From Cohnella mopanensis (GTDB taxonomy: Bacteria; Bacillota; Bacilli; Paenibacillales; Paenibacillaceae), in assembly GCF_022352055.1 (NCBI RefSeq), contig NZ_JAKRWM010000004.1, positions 1 to 64,000 of the forward strand: a DNA stretch of 64,000 nt, read 5' to 3'. A model generated the notes under the pieces. It saw nothing but the letters and a program-made list of their open reading frames with translations, was not told the origin of the DNA and did not search any database. The translations under genes and the position numbers were made by a program. Below, one piece after another: positions 49,187 to 58,439 of this stretch (the stretch's first letter is position 1; each line of letters opens with the position of its first letter).

Positions 49187-52100
49187 ATGAAGTTTTTTAC
49201 GAATTTTTCGTTGAGGAATCCGGTGGCGATTGTACTGCTGGTCATTCTGATCGCGGTTGGCGGTATTTATTCGGCGACTCAATTCAAGCAGGAGCAGCAG
49301 CCGGAGGTTGTGTTCCCGGGCATTATGGTATCGGCGGTATATCCGGGAGCGGCCCCGAACGAAGTCATGAACGATGTAACGTTGCCGCTAGAGAAAGTGC
49401 TTAGGAACGTGGAGGGCGTGAAGAACGTGACTTCCCAGTCCGCAAATAACGTCTCCATGTTGCAACTGGAATTTAGTTATAGCGACGATATGAAGAAGAA
49501 ACAAGAGACGGTGAAGCAAGCCATCGGAGACGTGAAGCTCCCGGATGCCGTGCAGAAACCGGAAGTGATCTACTTCTCAACGACTAATCAGCCGATCATG
49601 TATACGACGGTGGCCGCTAGCGAAGGGGTATCGCAAGAGGAGTTCAATACGATAGTTAAATCGCAGCTCATTCCCGAACTGCAAGCGATCGAAGGGGTTA
49701 GCGACGTAGAGGATCTCGGTCTGAAAGACGACGGCGTATACATAAGGCTCGACGCGCCGATGATGGCCGAGAAAGGGATTTCCTACGATCAAGTGATGGG
49801 CGCCCTGCAGGCTAACAATTTGAGCGTTCCTCTTGGAGAAGCGACATTGGGCGAAAGTACGCTACCCGTATTCGTGGAAGGCGATCTACGATCGATCGAG
49901 CAATTGAAGGATTGGAGCTTAACGCCGGCAGGAGACGTAAAGCTAACCGATATTGCGCAAATCCAACAAGGCAAAGACCTAAGCGTCATTAGCATGACGA
50001 ATGGAACTCCGAGCGTTACCTTGAACATTGTAAAGTCCGGAACCGCGAATACGGTGGAAGTATCGGATAAAGTTCTTAAAGCTTATGAAGAGGCGGAAAA
50101 GACCGGCAAGATTCAAACCTTCATCATGTACAACCGGGCCACGGACGTTAAAAGTTCGGTAAATACGCTTGCTCGCGAGGGCGCGCTCGGCGCATTGTTC
50201 GCCTCGATTCTGATTTTGTTCTTCCTGAGGAATTTCCGGGCGACGTTAATCGCGATCGTGTCCATTCCGTTGTCGATGTTGATCGCGATGATCTGCTTGA
50301 AGACTTTTACGGACGTGACATTGAATATTATGACCCTCGGGGGCTTAGCGGTTGCCACAGGGCGCGTAGTCGACGACAGTATCGTCGTTATCGAGAATAT
50401 CGTTAGGCGGATGAGAGGAGAGAAAATCAATAAGGATTTGATCTTGTCCGGAACGATGGAGGTTGGCCGCGCGATTACGTCTTCAACGCTAACTACGGTT
50501 GCGGTATTTGCCCCATTGGGTTTGCTTCAAGGAATGATCGGCGGGTTTTTCCGCCCATTCGCCCTGACGGTCGGCTTCGCTCTGATATCTTCGCTCTTGG
50601 TTGCTTTAACCGTAGTTCCTCTGATGGCTTGGGCATTGATGAAGAACGTCAAGTTGAAAGAAGCCAAGGAGTCCGCGATGAGCCGCGGGTACAAACGTGT
50701 TCTGTCTTGGTCGCTCGGACATAAAACGATCGTGATTGTCGTTTCCCTATTGTTGTTCGTGGGCAGCCTGGTTCCGATCTTCGCGGGTAAAGTGGGGGTT
50801 GTTCTGCTTCCGCAGACGGATTATAAATATATGTTTGCTAGTATGACGATGCCTAAAGGAACTGCACTGGATACGTTGAAGAAGGAAACCGAACGCGTGG
50901 ATGTCATCATCCGCGGGCATCAAGACGTTGAGAATTCCAACGTTGCCATTGGGGGCGGCATGGTTAGTGGTTTACCCAACGGGGCGGACTGGTTTATCGG
51001 ATTGCGTTCGGATGCCGACTTGGATCAATTCGCGGATGAAATCAGCGCGCAGGTGAAAGTTCCCGATGGCGCGGAATTCAAAGTGATTAAAGACGATATG
51101 GGCGGCGGGGGAAGCGTAGCCATTTCGGTTACGGGATCATCGACCGATGATATTCGTGCGGCAACGGAGCAAATAACCTCGACGGTTAGCGGCCTTGAAG
51201 GAATGGATAGCGTAAGCAACAACCTTCAGGATGGAACGAAGGGCGTTGCGATCGAGGTCCGCCAGAAGGATGCATCCCAATACGGGCTATCGGCAGCTCA
51301 AGCTGCAATGATGTTGCGGCCGTTCCTGACGGAAGCTAACGCAGGCCGTATCGGAGACGGCTCCAAAGCGAGCGATCTATATCTGTCATTGAACGGGGCT
51401 TCTGTTGCGTCCGTAGAGGATATAAGCCAACTGAAGCTGCATACTCCGCTCGGTACCGATATTCAGGTGAAGGATATCGCCGACGTGAAGATGAAGCAGT
51501 TGCCTAGCACTTTGCAATACAAGAACGGGTCCGAATTCGCCACTGTAACAGCTACGATTACCGATAAGAACGTAAGCAAAGTGAATAATGAAATGGAAAA
51601 GGCGTTGAAAGGACTGACATTGCCAGCCGGAGTTGAATACTCGCTAGGCGGAAGCAATGAGGATATTAACCAAATGATGAGCGACATGCTGATGGCGATG
51701 TTGGTTGCCGTTGGAATGGTGTATATCGTAATGGTTGTCGCGTTCCGCGAAGGCAGAGCACCTCTCGCCGTTCTGTTCTCCTTGCCGTTCGCGTTAATCG
51801 GCGGCTTAGTCGGAACGATGGTCGCAGGCGAACCGGTGTCTATGTCCAGCATGATCGGATTCCTAATGCTGATCGGTATCGTCGTTACGAACGCGATCGT
51901 ACTGATCGAGCGCGTGCAACAGCAGATCGAGCACGGGATGACCATCCGGGATGCGCTGATCGAAGCGGGAGGAACAAGGCTGCGACCGATTCTGATGACC
52001 GCGATCGCCACGATCTGCGCCCTCATTCCACTGGCTATCGGCTTAGGCGGAGGAAGCATCATCTCGAGCGGGCTGGCGGTCGTCGTCATCGGTGGACTCG

Positions 52101-52219
52101 CAAGCTCAACTTTGTTAACGTTAGTCGTTGTTCCGGTCATGTATGAATTGCTGTACTATAAGCGTTCCCGTAAGCAGCGCGCGATCAATTCGCAAGCAAG
52201 GGCGGGAGTGGCGGCGTGA
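49187..52219 (+). CDS. RND family efflux transporter (SwrC/YerP-like)
   Basis: 1010 aa. Twelve membrane helices in two homologous halves, each with a large extracellular loop domain. The N-terminal start NFSLRNPVAIVLLVILIAVGGIYSATQFKQEQQPEV and the acidic pair in GRVVDDSIVVIEN (about residues 396-397), part of the proton relay, are typical. In Bacillus, SwrC exports surfactin. No membrane-fusion partner or TetR regulator is adjacent. ATG with a GTGGAGAG site. Confidence 0.93.
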   Translation: MKFFTNFSLRNPVAIVLLVILIAVGGIYSATQFKQEQQPEVVFPGIMVSAVYPGAAPNEVMNDVTLPLEKVLRNVEGVKNVTSQSANNVSMLQLEFSYSDDMKKKQETVKQAIGDVKLPDAVQKPEVIYFSTTNQPIMYTTVAASEGVSQEEFNTIVKSQLIPELQAIEGVSDVEDLGLKDDGVYIRLDAPMMAEKGISYDQVMGALQANNLSVPLGEATLGESTLPVFVEGDLRSIEQLKDWSLTPAGDVKLTDIAQIQQGKDLSVISMTNGTPSVTLNIVKSGTANTVEVSDKVLKAYEEAEKTGKIQTFIMYNRATDVKSSVNTLAREGALGALFASILILFFLRNFRATLIAIVSIPLSMLIAMICLKTFTDVTLNIMTLGGLAVATGRVVDDSIVVIENIVRRMRGEKINKDLILSGTMEVGRAITSSTLTTVAVFAPLGLLQGMIGGFFRPFALTVGFALISSLLVALTVVPLMAWALMKNVKLKEAKESAMSRGYKRVLSWSLGHKTIVIVVSLLLFVGSLVPIFAGKVGVVLLPQTDYKYMFASMTMPKGTALDTLKKETERVDVIIRGHQDVENSNVAIGGGMVSGLPNGADWFIGLRSDADLDQFADEISAQVKVPDGAEFKVIKDDMGGGGSVAISVTGSSTDDIRAATEQITSTVSGLEGMDSVSNNLQDGTKGVAIEVRQKDASQYGLSAAQAAMMLRPFLTEANAGRIGDGSKASDLYLSLNGASVASVEDISQLKLHTPLGTDIQVKDIADVKMKQLPSTLQYKNGSEFATVTATITDKNVSKVNNEMEKALKGLTLPAGVEYSLGGSNEDINQMMSDMLMAMLVAVGMVYIVMVVAFREGRAPLAVLFSLPFALIGGLVGTMVAGEPVSMSSMIGFLMLIGIVVTNAIVLIERVQQQIEHGMTIRDALIEAGGTRLRPILMTAIATICALIPLAIGLGGGSIISSGLAVVVIGGLASSTLLTLVVVPVMYELLYYKRSRKQRAINSQARAGVAA

Positions 52220-52308
52220 CGAGTATGTGAGGTCCTAAAAAATCAAAGTTAGTTATTAGCGGATGCTGTTTATCGCGAACTTGGAAGCTTCCTTCTCGGG
52301 AGACTTAG

Positions 52309-52351
52309 GAAACAAGCTGATTCCTGTATTCAATAGGAGTCGGCTTGTTTC
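52309..52351 (+). terminator. 17-bp hairpin after the RND gene
   Basis: GAAACAAGCTGATTCCT pairs with AGGAGTCGGCTTGTTTC with two G-T pairs, across a 9-base loop. T-run absent; it probably separates the RND gene from the sulfoquinovose operon. Confidence 0.65.
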
Positions 52352-52404
52352 AGTTTGCAGCATTAAACCCCATTTTTTTATTGTTACATAGCGAAAAAAA
52401 ACTC

Positions 52405-52433
52405 TTGCAAACGCATTCAATCATCACTACAAT
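52405..52433 (+). promoter_or_regulatory. Promoter of the sulfoquinovose operon
   Basis: -35 TTGCAA (52405-52410), 17-base spacer, -10 TACAAT (52428-52433). The start of the first gene is 75 bases downstream. Confidence 0.75.
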
Positions 52434-52438
52434 AGGTC

Positions 52439-52468
52439 TAAAGATAGTGATGTATTATCAAACATCAC
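52439..52468 (+). promoter_or_regulatory. Candidate GntR operator at the operon start
   Basis: GTGATGT (52447-52453) and ACATCAC (52462-52468) form an inverted repeat. It begins with TAAAGATAGTGATGT (52439-52453), a 15-base motif found again before the dehydrogenase gene (62588-62602). It covers the likely transcription start, so a bound repressor would block the promoter. The GntR protein at 60950 is the likely binder. Confidence 0.7.
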
Positions 52469-52508
52469 TTGATAGCTTTATAACAAATAATCATTAAGGG
52501 GTGCAAGA

Positions 52509-53816
52509 ATGAAAAAATGGTTTAGTGCTACGGTATTTATGATTGCTTTGGCCATGTTTGTAACAGGATGTGGGAATAACGGAAACTCAAGCAAGCCAAA
52601 TGAAAACAGTTCTGCCCCATCCAAGTCTGCAAGTGAATCTCCTAAGTCTGTGGATAACGAAAAAGAAGTTCAAATCAGCTTTATTCATTGGCGCGGGGAA
52701 GACACCAAAGTTTTCAATGAATTGATCGCGAAGTTCGAAGGCGAAAATCCAAAAATCAAAGTGGAAATGAGCATATTCCCTTCTGAACAATATTTAGCCA
52801 ATGCGCAAGCAAAGTTAATTGACGGGACAGCGGGAGATGTCTTCGCATCTTATCCAGGCGCACAATTCGAGACTATGTTTAAAGCGGGTCTCTATGCGGA
52901 TTTGTCGGATGTGGGCTTTAAATCCAAGTATACAGAGAACTTGATCAAAGCAGGACAAAAGGACGGCAAGCAATATGCTTTCCCTTACCAGCTAGTATAC
53001 AATCAGCCGATTTACAATAAAGCGATATTCGAGAAATTAAACTTGACTCCGCCAAAAGATTGGGAAGGGTTCCTTGCTCTCTGCGAAACACTTAAGTCGA
53101 ACGGATACGTCCCGATTGCTTTCCCAGGTGCGGATATTGGTCCGGGTCAATTCATGAACTCGATGATGATGAACAACAACACGGACGAAGAAATTTGGGC
53201 TAAAGTCGAGACTGGCCAAGCGAAAGTTACAGATGAATGGTTTGTGAAAACGCTGTCTCAATTTAAGGAATTGAACGATAAAGGCTATTTCCAGAAGGAT
53301 TCGCTAGGTACTAGCAAGGATATTGCCGGTTCGTTGTTCGCACAAGAGAAAGCAGCGATGTTGGCAACGGGATCATACATGCTGGCTTCTAACCTTGCGC
53401 TCAACCCTGAACTGAAGCAAGGACTTCTTGCTCCAATTACGGTGGCTGCTGATCAAGCGGTATACGAAGGTATTCATACGACCACATTCTTGCTTGGCGT
53501 CTCTGCGAGATCGAGCAAAAAAGATGCGGCCAAGAAGTTCGTCGAATTTTTGAGCCAAGCTGAGAACGCAGAGAAGTACGCAAACGAAACAGGACAGCTC
53601 GTGACGGTGAACGGGGTCAATTATTCGACTTCAGAGCTTCAAGAAACAGTGAGCTGGACCTCTAAGAAGACGCGGTTTCATCCTAGATATTTGATTTCTG
53701 TCGCCGCCATTGAGAAGGCTGTAACCTCTTCTATTCAGGAAGTCATTGGTGGAGTAGATCCGGTTAAAGCAGCTGAAAATGCACAAAAAATTATTGACCA
53801 AAACTTGAAGAAGTAA
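52509..53816 (+). CDS. ABC sugar transporter substrate-binding lipoprotein, probable sulfoquinovoside binder
   Basis: 435 aa. A lipobox MFVTG-C (Cys21), Ser/Asn-rich linker (to ~residue 50), then a family 1 extracellular binding protein fold (VQISFIHWRGEDTKVFNELIAKFEGENPKIKVEM, GDVFASYPGAQFETMFKAGLYADLSD). It is the first gene after the promoter. Specificity for sulfoquinovose or sulfoquinovosyl glycerol is inferred from the downstream sulfoquinovosidase. Confidence 0.85.
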   Translation: MKKWFSATVFMIALAMFVTGCGNNGNSSKPNENSSAPSKSASESPKSVDNEKEVQISFIHWRGEDTKVFNELIAKFEGENPKIKVEMSIFPSEQYLANAQAKLIDGTAGDVFASYPGAQFETMFKAGLYADLSDVGFKSKYTENLIKAGQKDGKQYAFPYQLVYNQPIYNKAIFEKLNLTPPKDWEGFLALCETLKSNGYVPIAFPGADIGPGQFMNSMMMNNNTDEEIWAKVETGQAKVTDEWFVKTLSQFKELNDKGYFQKDSLGTSKDIAGSLFAQEKAAMLATGSYMLASNLALNPELKQGLLAPITVAADQAVYEGIHTTTFLLGVSARSSKKDAAKKFVEFLSQAENAEKYANETGQLVTVNGVNYSTSELQETVSWTSKKTRFHPRYLISVAAIEKAVTSSIQEVIGGVDPVKAAENAQKIIDQNLKK

Positions 53817-53888
53817 TCCAGATTGGGGGATGTTCCATGTGCCAGCGAGCATATTGATCCATCCCCCTCTAGTTGACGGAGGATGGAT

Positions 53889-54758
53889 ATGAAACACAGT
53901 AAATCACTTTACCTGTTCATATTGCCGGGGCTGGCGATCTATTTGCTCTTCTTTGTATACCCGACAATCAATGGATTGATCTTATCCTTCTCCAGTTGGG
54001 ACGGCTTTTCGGAGAGAAAGTGGATTGGCCTCGACAATTATACAAGAATGTTGACTGGCGATAGTATTTTTGTCAGGGCATTTCAGAATAATATGAAATT
54101 TATGATCAGCGTTGTCGTATTTCAAACGATTCTATCACTCTTCTTCGCGATCTTGTTGACCAAGAATACGAAGAAAAACGTAATTTACCGGGTATTGTTT
54201 TTCTTCCCGACGATTATTTCTTCGATCGCGGTAGCCTTCATCTGGGGATTTATGTACAACCCGAACGTGGGAGTCATTAATAGCTTTCTAGGAAACATTG
54301 GTTTGGATGCTCTTTCGAACAATTGGCTAGGAAATCCCGCCATGGCGATCTATTCGATTGCTTTCGTTCAAGTATGGGCGCATACCGGCCAGATGATCGT
54401 TCTGTTCGTAGCCGGATTGCAATCGATCCCCGAAGAGCTCTATGAAGCGGTGTATTTGGATGGCGCGAATCGCTGGCAAGCTTTTCGTAATGTGACGTGG
54501 CCGCTTGTCGCTCCCGCCGCGACGATTGTCGTGGCGTACACGACGATTCAATCCTTCAAAGCCTTTGATTTGATTTTCGCGCTTACGGGCGGTGGTCCCG
54601 CTTATTCAACGGAAATCTTATCGACCTACATTTATCATACGGCGTTCCAGAGTTCGGAGTTTGGTTATGCCGCTGCGCAATCGATGGGTTTCATGGTCAT
54701 TATTGCGATCGTTACGATCGGCCAATTCAAGTTGTTGAGGGGAAATCGTGCCTATTGA
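53889..54758 (+). CDS. ABC sugar transporter permease 1
   Basis: 289 aa, six membrane helices. The MalF-type EAA loop ELYEAVYLDGANRWQAFRNVTWPLVAPAATIVV is visible, as is the C-terminal ALTGGGPAYSTEIL. I chose the ATG at 53889, six bases after GGAGG. It works with permease 2 and the binding protein. Confidence 0.9.
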   Translation: MKHSKSLYLFILPGLAIYLLFFVYPTINGLILSFSSWDGFSERKWIGLDNYTRMLTGDSIFVRAFQNNMKFMISVVVFQTILSLFFAILLTKNTKKNVIYRVLFFFPTIISSIAVAFIWGFMYNPNVGVINSFLGNIGLDALSNNWLGNPAMAIYSIAFVQVWAHTGQMIVLFVAGLQSIPEELYEAVYLDGANRWQAFRNVTWPLVAPAATIVVAYTTIQSFKAFDLIFALTGGGPAYSTEILSTYIYHTAFQSSEFGYAAAQSMGFMVIIAIVTIGQFKLLRGNRAY

Positions 54759-54785
54759 TACGCGGGCAGGAAAGGAAGGAACTCC

Positions 54786-55625
54786 ATGAATCATCGGAAT
54801 AAAGACACCGTGACAGGAAAGACCATGAAGACAATCGTGCTCTTGATGTTCAGTCTTCTCATCCTGTTGCCTGTATTAATTGTTGTGCTGGCTTCTTTTA
54901 AGCAGATGACCGAATTGTTCGTCAATCCGCTTGGTTGGCCGAAAACTTTCTCATTAGATAATTATGTTGTCATGTTTAAGGAGCAATCTATCGGCCGTTA
55001 TTTCGGGAACAGTCTAATCGTCACGTTATCGACGATATTTTGTATCTTGTTGTTTGCCAGCATGCTTGCATACGCGATCTATCGATTTAGCGGGTGGAGA
55101 TCCCTTGTAATCTACGGACTGTTCGCGGCAGGAATGATGGTACCGCCACAAGTGAACATGATTCCGATCTATAAGCTTGTAGCAGATTTGAAGTTAACTA
55201 ACTCACTGGGTGGCCTGATAGCCGTATCCATCGCGATCTTCATGCCCGTCGCTGTGTTCATTCTATCTGGCTTCATGAAGTCGATGCCTAAGGAGATGAT
55301 CGAGGCGGCTGCAATCGACGGATGCGGCGAGTGGCAGTCTTACTTCCGGATCGTATTGCCTTTATCTATGTCTTCGATTTCGGCATCGGCCATATTTCTG
55401 AGCGTAATGGTATGGAACGATCTATTGTTCCCTTTGCTCCTCATCAATTCCGAAAGCAAGAAAACATTGCCGTTGGCGTTACTGCAATTTCAGGGAGAGT
55501 TTATGACGAACTTCCCAGTTATCTTCGCAGGAGTGATTATCGCCTCTGCACCGATCGTGATCGCTTATATTTTTCTTCAACGTTATTTTGTAGAAGGCGT
55601 TACGGCGGGATCCATTAAAGGATAA
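54786..55625 (+). CDS. ABC sugar transporter permease 2
   Basis: 279 aa, six membrane helices, MalG-type. EAA loop EMIEAAAIDGCGEWQSYFRIVLPLSMSSISA. ATG with an AGGAAGGAAC site. No ATPase gene accompanies the pair; a shared MsmX/UgpC-type ATPase elsewhere is probably used. Confidence 0.9.
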   Translation: MNHRNKDTVTGKTMKTIVLLMFSLLILLPVLIVVLASFKQMTELFVNPLGWPKTFSLDNYVVMFKEQSIGRYFGNSLIVTLSTIFCILLFASMLAYAIYRFSGWRSLVIYGLFAAGMMVPPQVNMIPIYKLVADLKLTNSLGGLIAVSIAIFMPVAVFILSGFMKSMPKEMIEAAAIDGCGEWQSYFRIVLPLSMSSISASAIFLSVMVWNDLLFPLLLINSESKKTLPLALLQFQGEFMTNFPVIFAGVIIASAPIVIAYIFLQRYFVEGVTAGSIKG

Positions 55626-55679
55626 TTCCATCAGCGACCATTAAGCAAACCGCTTTCTATAAATAGGGAGGGTAAAGGA

Positions 55680-56360
55680 TTGAGCAACTACGAACGCATA
55701 CAACAGTTAAACTCTCACCTCACAATACATGTAGTTTCGGACGACAGTTTTAAGCCCTTCGGCAAAGTGATCCACGGATACGATTTTACCGATTTGCTTC
55801 AAAGGATGGAACATACGACGATACCTGAAGAAGGCAACCTATATGTTGCTTCATCGGAGCCTATCGAGCAATCGCCGATAATGTCGGTTCTGCAATCCAA
55901 TTTCTACGGAGAAATGGACATTCAAATCGGATATTGCAATGGTAGAAATTCTACTTTGAATGGGTTGGAGTACCATAAATGCAGCGAGATTAATGTCGCG
56001 GCCACAGACCTGATCTTGCTTCTTGGGGATACAAGGGGAATTAGAGATAATCGTTATTATTCGGATGAGGTTCAGGCATTCTTCGTTCCCCGAGGGACAG
56101 CGATTGAGATGTACCAGACGACGCTTCACTTCGCGCCATGCAAAGTGACCGAAGAAGGATTCAAATGCGTGGTCATTCTGCTGAAAGGCACGAATGATCC
56201 CCTGGCGGGTGAGGTTAACCGCGTGACGGAAGAAGACGAACGGTTATTTATGAGGAATAAGTGGTTGCTTGCACATCCAGAACGACAAGTATTGATCGAA
56301 AGAGGGGCGCTCCCGGGCATAGTAGGAGCAAATATCTTTGTTCAATCGATTGGAGAGTGA
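55680..56360 (+). CDS. DUF4867 cupin-like protein of the sulfoquinovose operon
   Basis: 226 aa, TTG start behind GGGAGGG. It matches the DUF4867 family. The fold looks cupin-like: His99 and Glu103 (LEYHKCSEINV), then a turn VPRGTAIE (Pro137, Gly139, Glu143) and His150 (TTLHFAPC), a set that could bind one metal as in D-lyxose isomerase or ureidoglycolate-lyase-like cupins. It might be the sulfoquinovose isomerase, a mutarotase or an accessory protein; a fucose-isomerase-like protein in the same operon competes for the isomerase role. Confidence 0.75.
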   Translation: MSNYERIQQLNSHLTIHVVSDDSFKPFGKVIHGYDFTDLLQRMEHTTIPEEGNLYVASSEPIEQSPIMSVLQSNFYGEMDIQIGYCNGRNSTLNGLEYHKCSEINVAATDLILLLGDTRGIRDNRYYSDEVQAFFVPRGTAIEMYQTTLHFAPCKVTEEGFKCVVILLKGTNDPLAGEVNRVTEEDERLFMRNKWLLAHPERQVLIERGALPGIVGANIFVQSIGE

Positions 56361-56366
56361 ACTTAA

Positions 56367-58409
56367 TTGAGAACAGAAGAGCTGTCAACGAAAGGCCTAA
56401 TTCTCCATCGGTCGCCAGATGGATTCGAGCTTGCATATAACGGATTGAAGCTCCTGCGGCATGATTCCGCATCTCCGATGCTGTATGTGGGTACGGGAGA
56501 AGAAAAGATATCGATGTATCGCGGCAACTTCGACATTAAGGATTATGTTATTGAAAGAATGCCTCTTCGGCATTGCGAGATTACCGAACACGAGAAGGGC
56601 TATTCCGCTATTTTTTCGATTGCCGCTGGACTTGATCCGATCCTTCGAATGAATATCGGAATCGTAGATAGCCGATTAAAACTCGAATTTGACAACGCGG
56701 CGGCTTCGTTGAACCGATTATGGATTCGAGTGGTGGCTGACCGTTCCGAGAAGGTGTTCGGTTGCGGCGAGCAGCTGTCGCACTTTAACCTAAGAGGCAA
56801 AAATTTTCCTCTCTGGACTTCCGAGCCGGGAGTGGGGCGAAATAAAAAAACGTATGTGACCTGGCAAGCAGACGTGCTGGATCAAGCCGGCGGAGATTAC
56901 TATACTACGAATTATCCGCAACCTACGTTTGTTTCTAGCCACAAATACTATTGTCATGTTGAGACGACGGCTTACGCGGATTTCGATTTCAGACACGAGC
57001 AATATCATGAGCTTCAAACTTGGGAGATTCCTAAATACATTCTGTTTGAGACAGCCACTTCTTATTTGGAGCTAGTCGAGAAAATTACGGGCTTATTCGG
57101 GCGGCAGCCGGAGCTTCCGGACTGGACGTATAACGGAATATGGCTGGGCATTCAGGGCGGTACGGAAGTCGTAGAGCAGAAGCTGGCGAAAGTGCTGGAA
57201 AAAGGATTGCGTGTCGGCGGCGTATGGTGTCAGGACTGGCAGGGCAAGCGGATCACTTCGTTCGGCAAACGTCTGATGTGGAACTGGCGATGGAATCCCC
57301 AGGAATATCCTGCTCTTGATAGTAAAATCAGCGAGTGGAAGCAGCAAGGGATAAGGTTCTTGGGATATATCAACCCCTATGTCGCGATTGAAGGAGATCT
57401 GTTTCAGACGGCCAAGGCTTCAGGATATTTAGCATTGAATGAGTCGGGGGATACCTATTTAGTCGATTTCGGCGAGTTCTATTGCGGCGTGGTTGACTTT
57501 ACCAATCCGAACGCTTTCGAATGGTACAAGAAGGTCATTAAGGAAAATCTGATTGACTTCGGTCTGGACGGATGGATGGCGGACTTCGGGGAGTATTTGC
57601 CTACGGATGTTGTGTTGCATAATGGAATCAAAGCTACGATTATGCATAATGCATGGCCGGTTTTGTGGGCTAAAGCGAACTATGAAGCGGTACAAGAAGC
57701 GGGTAAATTAGGAGAAATCGTCTACTTCATGCGTGCTGGGTATACAGGCATTCAGAAGTACTGCACCTTGCTCTGGGCTGGGGATCAAAGCGTGGACTGG
57801 ACTCTGGATGATGGGCTGGCTTCAGTCATTCCGGCAGCACTGTCGTCTGGGATAGTCGGTAATGGCTTGCATCATAGCGATATTGGCGGTTATACAAGCC
57901 TTCACGGCACCAAGCGTTCGAAGGAATTGTTTATGCGTTGGGCTGAGATGGCCGCATTCACCCCCGTAATGAGAACGCACGAAGGCAATCGTCCTTATGA
58001 TTGCTGGCAGTTCGACAGCGATGAAGAAACGTTGGAGCACCTTGTCCGAATGACAGATGTTTATGTCATGCTTGCTCCTTATACGAAGGAATTGGTACGC
58101 CAAAATGCGCAGCAGGGCATTCCGCTCCAAAGACCTTTGTTTATGCACGATGAGGATGAGGAGAAGGGGTACGACGTGCAATATGAATATTTGTACGGTC
58201 CGGATCTACTCGTAGCGCCGGTGTACGAAGCCGAGCAAACCTCTAAAGAAGCTTACTTACCGTCCGGAGAATGGGTACATCTATGGAGCGGAACGGTCTT
58301 TGCGGGCAGGAACACGGTTACTGTGGATGCACCATTGGGTTATCCCCCGGTCTTTTATCGGAAGGGCTCGCCAAATACCCAATTATTTGAACAAATTGCT
58401 GCAAGGTAA
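56367..58409 (+). CDS. yihQ: Sulfoquinovosidase (GH31)
   Basis: 680 aa, TTG start with GGAGAG upstream. It aligns along its length with E. coli YihQ (EQGVGRNKQTYVTWQAD-like stretch, FGEYLPTD, HNAWPxLWAKxNYEA, MRTHEGNRP). The nucleophile is Asp406 (GWMADFGEYLP) and the acid/base Asp473 (WAGDQSVDW). The sulfonate-binding residues recalled for YihQ are conserved at +1 offset: Gln289, Arg302 and Trp305 (GKRLMWNW), and Tyr509 (HHSDIGGYT). It releases sulfoquinovose from sulfoquinovosyl glycerol, the sulfolipid headgroup. This gene identifies the operon. Confidence 0.94.
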   Translation: MRTEELSTKGLILHRSPDGFELAYNGLKLLRHDSASPMLYVGTGEEKISMYRGNFDIKDYVIERMPLRHCEITEHEKGYSAIFSIAAGLDPILRMNIGIVDSRLKLEFDNAAASLNRLWIRVVADRSEKVFGCGEQLSHFNLRGKNFPLWTSEPGVGRNKKTYVTWQADVLDQAGGDYYTTNYPQPTFVSSHKYYCHVETTAYADFDFRHEQYHELQTWEIPKYILFETATSYLELVEKITGLFGRQPELPDWTYNGIWLGIQGGTEVVEQKLAKVLEKGLRVGGVWCQDWQGKRITSFGKRLMWNWRWNPQEYPALDSKISEWKQQGIRFLGYINPYVAIEGDLFQTAKASGYLALNESGDTYLVDFGEFYCGVVDFTNPNAFEWYKKVIKENLIDFGLDGWMADFGEYLPTDVVLHNGIKATIMHNAWPVLWAKANYEAVQEAGKLGEIVYFMRAGYTGIQKYCTLLWAGDQSVDWTLDDGLASVIPAALSSGIVGNGLHHSDIGGYTSLHGTKRSKELFMRWAEMAAFTPVMRTHEGNRPYDCWQFDSDEETLEHLVRMTDVYVMLAPYTKELVRQNAQQGIPLQRPLFMHDEDEEKGYDVQYEYLYGPDLLVAPVYEAEQTSKEAYLPSGEWVHLWSGTVFAGRNTVTVDAPLGYPPVFYRKGSPNTQLFEQIAAR

Positions 58410-58439
58410 CATCAAGAGATTCCAGAGGTGGGAAGTTTA

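Noticed and set aside
49005-49190. 61-codon frame before the RND gene, overlapping its start by four bases
   Set aside because: No family resemblance, poor ribosome site, and the RND gene has its own site. It could be a remnant of a regulator, but nothing supports that.
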